From an uncultured Bacteroides sp. (GTDB lineage Bacteria; Bacteroidota; Bacteroidia; Bacteroidales; Bacteroidaceae): a DNA stretch of 18,540 bases. A model generated the notes under the pieces. The model made no database searches and had not been told where the DNA came from. It saw only the letters and a list, made by a program, of their open reading frames with translations. Below are positions 15,288-18,540 of this stretch, piece by piece (positions within the stretch are counted from its first letter, which is position 1; each line of letters starts with the position of its first letter). A program made the position numbers and the translations under genes. Where the stretch lies: contig CAAFTU010000075.1 in the NCBI GenBank assembly GCA_900766005.1, positions 1 to 18,540 on the forward strand, written 5' to 3'.

Positions 15288-15710
15288 TCAGAAAGGAAAC
15301 CACCGCTTCTTTTTCTTGTGTGAAGCAGTTGCTTCTCCCCCCTCCTGACTATAAATATCAGCAAACGTCTTCTTCTCCTTCACCATCTGATAAATCTGTC
15401 CCCAGTCGGGCAGTCCGCCCAAGTTACGGTCGTCGATGAACAAGTCCGCCTTCAGCTTGCGTGAAAAGCCGTGATGCTCCTTATCCTCTTCCGGATAATC
15501 CTTGTTTACCGCATAAAACTCCAGGCCGCGGGCACGGCACCATTCCACTGCCTCGTCCAGCAGTTCTCCCTCACGCACGCTCCATAATATCAGGCGGTGC
15601 TTATCTTGTTGCAACAACTTCAGTGTTTCCACTGCAAAAGGAATCTCATTTCCGATGCGCGGATAACGATGTTCCACAATCGTTCCGTCAAAATCAACAG
15701 CTATAATCAT
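15288..15710 (-). CDS. Small HAD-superfamily hydrolase (BT0820-like)
   Basis: A 140-residue cap-less HAD protein. Motif I is DFDGT (Asp6 nucleophile, Asp8), motif II is LWSVR (Ser44), motif III lysines lie in SRKLKAD (85-87), and motif IV is FIDDRN (Asp93, Asp94), so all catalytic positions are present. It closely resembles, as I recall, a structurally solved Bacteroides thetaiotaomicron protein (BT_0820) of similar size whose substrate was not established. The last 15 residues are a Lys-rich tail ending KRWFPF that goes beyond the core fold. Divergent from the POT transporter. A small-molecule phosphatase is likely; substrate unknown. Confidence 0.85.
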   Translation of the reverse strand: MIIAVDFDGTIVEHRYPRIGNEIPFAVETLKLLQQDKHRLILWSVREGELLDEAVEWCRARGLEFYAVNKDYPEEDKEHHGFSRKLKADLFIDDRNLGGLPDWGQIYQMVKEKKTFADIYSQEGGEATASHKKKKRWFPF

Positions 15711-15733
15711 AGTTATTTATACCTAATTTCGTA

Positions 15734-15741
15734 CAAAGATA
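15734..15741 (-). promoter_or_regulatory. -7 box of the HAD hydrolase gene
   Basis: Minus strand TATCTTTG matches TAnnTTTG, about 17 bases from the predicted start to the ATG at 15710. It is back to back with the transporter -7 box at 15765-15772, 23 bases away. Confidence 0.45.
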
Positions 15742-15764
15742 CAGACAGTAAAACAAAATTAATG

Positions 15765-15772
15765 TATATTTG
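15765..15772 (+). promoter_or_regulatory. -7 box of the POT transporter gene
   Basis: TATATTTG matches TAnnTTTG, with a leader of about 29 bases before the ATG at 15808. The -33 region runs into the divergent promoter, and no TTTG stands at the normal distance. Confidence 0.45.
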
Positions 15773-15807
15773 CAGCAAATTAACATTTTAAACCAAAATT
15801 TCAATTC

Positions 15808-17205
15808 ATGAACAATTCCCCTCAGCGTGCTGCCAAGGGTTTCACCAAAGCCTTCTGGGTCAGCAACACAGTCGAACTGTTTGAACGTATGGCTTTCTAT
15901 GCCGTATTTATCGTTCTAACCATCTATCTATCCTCTATTTTAGGATTCAACGATTTCGAAGCCAGCATGATTTCCGGTCTGTTTTCCGGAGGTTTGTATC
16001 TGCTTCCCATCTTCTCAGGTGCTTATGCCGATAAAATCGGATTCCGCAAGTCAATGATTATCGCCTTTTCGCTGCTGTCGGCCGGCTACCTCGGACTGGC
16101 TGTACTGCCCACCCTGCTGCAATCGGCCGGGCTTGTGAGCTACGGAGCCACGACACAATTCAGCGGACTGCCCCAAAGCTCACTGAGATGGATCATCGTG
16201 CCCGTCTTGTTCACCCTGATGGTAGGCGGTTCCTTTATCAAGTCCATCATTTCAGCTTCCGTGGCGCGTGAAACCACCGAAGCCACCCGTGCGCGCGGCT
16301 ACTCCATCTTCTATATGATGGTCAACGTCGGTGCATTTACAGGAAAAACCATCATCGACCCCCTGCGCAACGTCATCGGAGAGCAAGCCTACATCTATAT
16401 CAACTACTTCTCGGGAGCCATGACTTTCATAGCTCTGCTCGCCGTGATCTTCCTCTATAAATCCACCCAGACCGCCGGTGAAGGCAAAAGCCTGAGCGAA
16501 ATCGGACAAGGCTTCCTGCGCATCATAACCTACTGGCGCTTGCTCATCCTGATTCTCATCGTGACAGGCTTCTGGATGGTGCAGCAGCAGCTCTATGCCA
16601 CCATGCCTAAATACGTCATCCGCATGGCAGGAGAAACAGCCAAACCCGGATGGATTGCCAATGTCAACCCGTTTGTCGTGGTGTGCTGCGTCAGCTTCAT
16701 CACCCGTCTGATGGCCAAGCGCAGCGCCATTACATCCATGAACGTGGGCATGTTCCTTATCCCCGTGTCGGCTCTGCTCATGGCCTGCGGCAATCTGCTG
16801 GGCAATGAAGTCATCTCCGGAATGAGCAACATCACCCTCATGATGGTGGCCGGCATTGTCGTGCAAGCCCTGGCCGAATGTTTCATTTCCCCCCGCTATC
16901 TGGAATACTTCTCCCTGCAGGCACCCAAAGGCGAAGAAGGAATGTACCTCGGATTCAGCCACCTTCACTCCTTCCTTTCCTCCATCTTCGGATTCGGACT
17001 GGCAGGTATCCTGCTCACCAAATACTGTCCCGACCCGGCCCTCTACGAAAGCCGTGCCGCCTGGGAAGCAGCGAGCGTCAATGCCCATTATATATGGTAC
17101 TACTTTGCAGCCATCGGTCTGATAGCCGCCATTGCCCTGCTGCTGTTTGCCAAAATCACCGAGTCGATAGACCGGAAGAAGGAAAAGAAGCAAGCCGACA
17201 GATAA
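15808..17205 (+). CDS. POT/PTR-family proton-coupled peptide transporter (MFS)
   Basis: A 465-residue inner-membrane protein with about 12 hydrophobic segments. The proton-coupling motif ExxER occurs in TM1 as ELFER (Glu23 to Arg27), and the second POT signature appears as FYMMVNVG (168-175), close to FYxxINxG. The MFS loop motif between TM2 and TM3 is GAYADKIGFRKS. These fit proton-driven di/tripeptide importers. It has its own promoter and a terminator 57 bases after the stop. The length is at the short end for the family (often 450-500 in bacteria). Annotation as a general MFS transporter is also possible, since substrate cannot be read from sequence. Confidence 0.88.
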   Translation: MNNSPQRAAKGFTKAFWVSNTVELFERMAFYAVFIVLTIYLSSILGFNDFEASMISGLFSGGLYLLPIFSGAYADKIGFRKSMIIAFSLLSAGYLGLAVLPTLLQSAGLVSYGATTQFSGLPQSSLRWIIVPVLFTLMVGGSFIKSIISASVARETTEATRARGYSIFYMMVNVGAFTGKTIIDPLRNVIGEQAYIYINYFSGAMTFIALLAVIFLYKSTQTAGEGKSLSEIGQGFLRIITYWRLLILILIVTGFWMVQQQLYATMPKYVIRMAGETAKPGWIANVNPFVVVCCVSFITRLMAKRSAITSMNVGMFLIPVSALLMACGNLLGNEVISGMSNITLMMVAGIVVQALAECFISPRYLEYFSLQAPKGEEGMYLGFSHLHSFLSSIFGFGLAGILLTKYCPDPALYESRAAWEAASVNAHYIWYYFAAIGLIAAIALLLFAKITESIDRKKEKKQADR

Positions 17206-17232
17206 AACAAAACGTAAAACTTCGGTTTCTGC

Positions 17233-17263
17233 TTTGAAAGTGCCTTCGCTTTCACTATATTTG
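17233..17263 (+). promoter_or_regulatory. Promoter of the WalJ-like gene (-33/-7), overlapping a terminator
   Basis: The best promoter of the window: TTTG (17233-17236), 19-base spacer, TATATTTG (17256-17263). The predicted start at about 17268-17271 falls at the end of the left arm of the terminator hairpin (17262-17270), so transcripts from here would lack that arm and not form the terminator. Confidence 0.7.
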
Positions 17264-17298
17264 CCGTCAATTTGCCTGAAAAGTTGACGGCATTTTTT
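17262..17298 (+). terminator. Terminator of the POT transporter gene
   Basis: Perfect 9-bp stem tgccgtcaa (17262-17270) / ttgacggca (17284-17292), 13-base loop, then six T (17293-17298). It ends transcription arriving from the transporter gene, 57 bases after its stop. Confidence 0.85.
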
Positions 17299-17321
17299 AT
17301 ATTTAAACAGGAGACAGTTAC

Positions 17322-18125
17322 ATGAAAGTAAAATTTATAAGTCTGGCCAGCGGTAGCAGCGGCAACTGCTATTATCTGGGCACCGAGACATATGGCATAC
17401 TCATTGATGCAGGAATCGGCATCCGCACCATCAAAAAAACACTGAAAGAATGTGGCATTACGCTCGACAGCATCCGTGCCGTATTCATAACCCACGATCA
17501 CGCCGACCATATCAAAGCAGTGGGTCATCTGGGAGAAAAGCTGCACATCCCCGTCTACACCACTGCCCTCATTCACGCCGGCATCAACCGCAGCTACTGC
17601 ATGACGGAAAAGCTGCACAGTTCCGTGCGCTACCTCGAAAAGCAGACCCCCATGATGCTGGAAGACTTCTGCATCGAGTCGTTCGAAGTGCCCCATGACG
17701 GCACAGACAACGTGGGCTACTGCATCGAGATAGACGGCAAAGTCTTTTCGTTTCTCACCGACTTGGGCGAAATAACCCCTACGGCTGCCCATTACATCCG
17801 CAAAGCCAATTATCTGGTGATAGAAGCCAACTACGACGAAGAAATGTTGAAGATGGGGCCCTACCCCCGGCATCTGAAGGAACGAATAGCCAGCAACACC
17901 GGTCACATGAGCAATGCAGACACCGCAGAATTCCTTTCCGAAAACTTCAGCGATCACCTGCATTATATTTGGCTTTGCCACCTGAGCAAAGACAACAATC
18001 ATCCCGAACTGGCATTTAAGACGATAGAATGGAAATTAAAGAACAAAGGCATCATTGTGGGAAAAGACGTGCAACTACTTGCTTTAAAGCGAAATACGCC
18101 TTCTGGAATTTATGAATTCGAATAG
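17322..18125 (+). CDS. Metallo-beta-lactamase-fold hydrolase (YycJ/WalJ family)
   Basis: A 267-residue cytoplasmic metal-dependent hydrolase. The N-terminus carries the family signature LASGSSGNCYYLG, and the metal site is THDHADH (His58, His60, Asp62, His63), followed by VPHDG (about residue 124) and TDLGE (about 145) supplying further ligands, and a final histidine near WLCHLSKDNNHPE. YycJ/WalJ proteins are linked to nuclease-like activity and to coordination of replication with cell division in Firmicutes; in Bacteroidetes the role is open. An AGGAG lies eight bases before the ATG, a rare Shine-Dalgarno-like site in this genome type. No gene for a WalK/WalR pair is near. Confidence 0.9.
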   Translation: MKVKFISLASGSSGNCYYLGTETYGILIDAGIGIRTIKKTLKECGITLDSIRAVFITHDHADHIKAVGHLGEKLHIPVYTTALIHAGINRSYCMTEKLHSSVRYLEKQTPMMLEDFCIESFEVPHDGTDNVGYCIEIDGKVFSFLTDLGEITPTAAHYIRKANYLVIEANYDEEMLKMGPYPRHLKERIASNTGHMSNADTAEFLSENFSDHLHYIWLCHLSKDNNHPELAFKTIEWKLKNKGIIVGKDVQLLALKRNTPSGIYEFE

Positions 18126-18171
18126 CTTCGAAAAAAAAATAGAAAAAAAACGAAAAACAAATGGCAAAATG

Positions 18172-18203
18172 TTTGGTCATATAAAATAAAAGACCTACTT
18201 TTG
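18172..18203 (+). promoter_or_regulatory. Promoter of the tRNA-Lys pair (-33/-7)
   Basis: TTTG (18172-18175), 20-base spacer, TACTTTTG (18196-18203). The predicted start is about 15-18 bases before the first tRNA. A-rich tract just upstream (18130-18160) could act as an UP-like element. Confidence 0.7.
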
Positions 18204-18226
18204 CAACCGCAAACGAGAAATGACAA

Positions 18227-18299
18227 GCACTCTTAGCTCAGTTGGTAGAGCAACTGACTCTTAATCAGTGGGTCCAGGGTTCGAATCCCTGAGGGTGTA
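18227..18299 (+). tRNA. tRNA-Lys (anticodon CUU)
   Basis: A 73-base cloverleaf. Acceptor GCACTCT (18227-18233) pairs with AGGGTGT (18292-18298), with two G-U pairs. The anticodon stem ACTGA/TCAGT encloses CTCTTAA, giving anticodon CTT, which reads AAG. The T arm is CAGGG TTCGAAT CCCTG. Discriminator A18299; CCA not encoded. Confidence 0.97.
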
Positions 18300-18320
18300 C
18301 TTCTCTATTAAGCAATTGTT

Positions 18321-18393
18321 GCACTCTTAGCTCAGTTGGTAGAGCAACTGACTCTTAATCAGTGGGTCCAGGGTTCGAATCCCTGAGGGTGTA
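18321..18393 (+). tRNA. tRNA-Lys (anticodon CUU), second identical copy
   Basis: Same 73 bases as 18227-18299 after a 21-base unrelated spacer without a promoter, so it is likely cut from the same precursor. A terminator follows at once. Confidence 0.97.
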
Positions 18394-18395
18394 CA

Positions 18396-18424
18396 AAAGG
18401 AGGTCTAAATGACCTCCTTTTTTT
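18396..18424 (+). terminator. Terminator of the tRNA-Lys pair
   Basis: Perfect 10-bp stem aaaggaggtc (18396-18405) / gacctccttt (18411-18420), loop taaat, and a run of seven T (18418-18424). Confidence 0.88.
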
Positions 18425-18503
18425 ATTTAAATCTCTCCGCTATTCAAATTATATCTAATATGGGCTCAGCGGAAATTTCTGGTTGGTAAGTTTTAAAATT
18501 AGC

Positions 18504-18521
18504 TATCTTTGCTTACCTTTG
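18504..18521 (+). promoter_or_regulatory. Two overlapping-range -7 boxes ahead of the last gene
   Basis: TATCTTTG (18504-18511) and TACCTTTG (18514-18521) both match TAnnTTTG, ten bases apart. TTG at 18483-18485 stands about 18 bases before the first, so the first box is the better candidate, with a leader of about 8 bases before the ATG at 18526. Confidence 0.45.
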
Positions 18522-18525
18522 TTTC

Positions 18526-18540
18526 ATGAAACCCGAACGA
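18526..18540 (+). CDS. Start of a gene cut by the window end
   Basis: ATG at 18526 begins five codons (MKPER) that run off the window. Its position just after a good -7 box suggests a real start, but five residues say nothing about the product. Confidence 0.4.

Noticed and set aside
1..18540. Search for CRISPR arrays, IS ends, phage, integron or toxin-antitoxin genes
   Set aside because: Apart from the two duplicated tRNA pairs I saw no repeated units with regular spacing, no transposase or integrase motifs, and no target-site duplications.

Overview
The window reads as ordinary chromosome of a Bacteroidales bacterium (Bacteroides or Phocaeicola type). The evidence is the repeated Bacteroidetes -7 promoter box TAnnTTTG ahead of almost every transcription unit, a near absence of Shine-Dalgarno sites, lipoproteins with Bacteroidetes-type lipoboxes, and families largely typical of that phylum (HU-CCDC81/SPOR protein, ACT-ACT-SerB, a Tgt without its zinc cysteines). 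I see no insertion sequence, phage, CRISPR array, toxin-antitoxin pair or conjugative gene.

Layout. 1-226: two identical tRNA-Pro(UGG) genes and a shared bidirectional terminator. 285-992 (-): TrmN6-like tRNA methyltransferase. 1195-5958 (+): lon, tgt and an LptF/LptG permease in one likely operon. 6117-6620 (-): thioredoxin-fold exported protein without CxxC. 6886-8115 (+): serB with two ACT domains. 8161-9420 (+): DEAD-box RNA helicase. 9555-12280 (-): a likely operon rfbC, ugd, small lipoprotein. 12369-14042 (+): membrane-anchored HU-type protein with SPOR domain, then a zinc-ribbon/FHA protein. 14145-14696 (-): DUF3332-type lipoprotein. 14850-15110 (+): small protein of unknown function. 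15288-15710 (-): small HAD hydrolase. 15808-17205 (+): POT-type peptide transporter. 17322-18125 (+): YycJ/WalJ-type metallo-beta-lactamase-fold protein. 18227-18424: two identical tRNA-Lys(CUU) genes and terminator. 18526-18540: first codons of a gene cut by the window end.

The genes are mostly housekeeping: translation and tRNA modification, protein quality control, envelope export, serine synthesis, RNA remodelling, sugar-nucleotide supply and peptide uptake. Strand switches are frequent. Divergent pairs share short AT-rich regions with back-to-back -7 boxes. Three of five convergent junctions carry T-tract hairpins usable from both sides; the other two carry long inverted repeats without T tracts. 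No gap between genes exceeds 300 bases.

No clearly new multi-gene system is visible. The items most worth a second look are the HU-membrane-SPOR plus zinc-ribbon/FHA pair, the Tgt that has lost three zinc ligands, the thioredoxin-fold protein without redox cysteines, a promoter built into a terminator upstream of the WalJ-like gene, and a possible leaderless start for the HU-SPOR gene.
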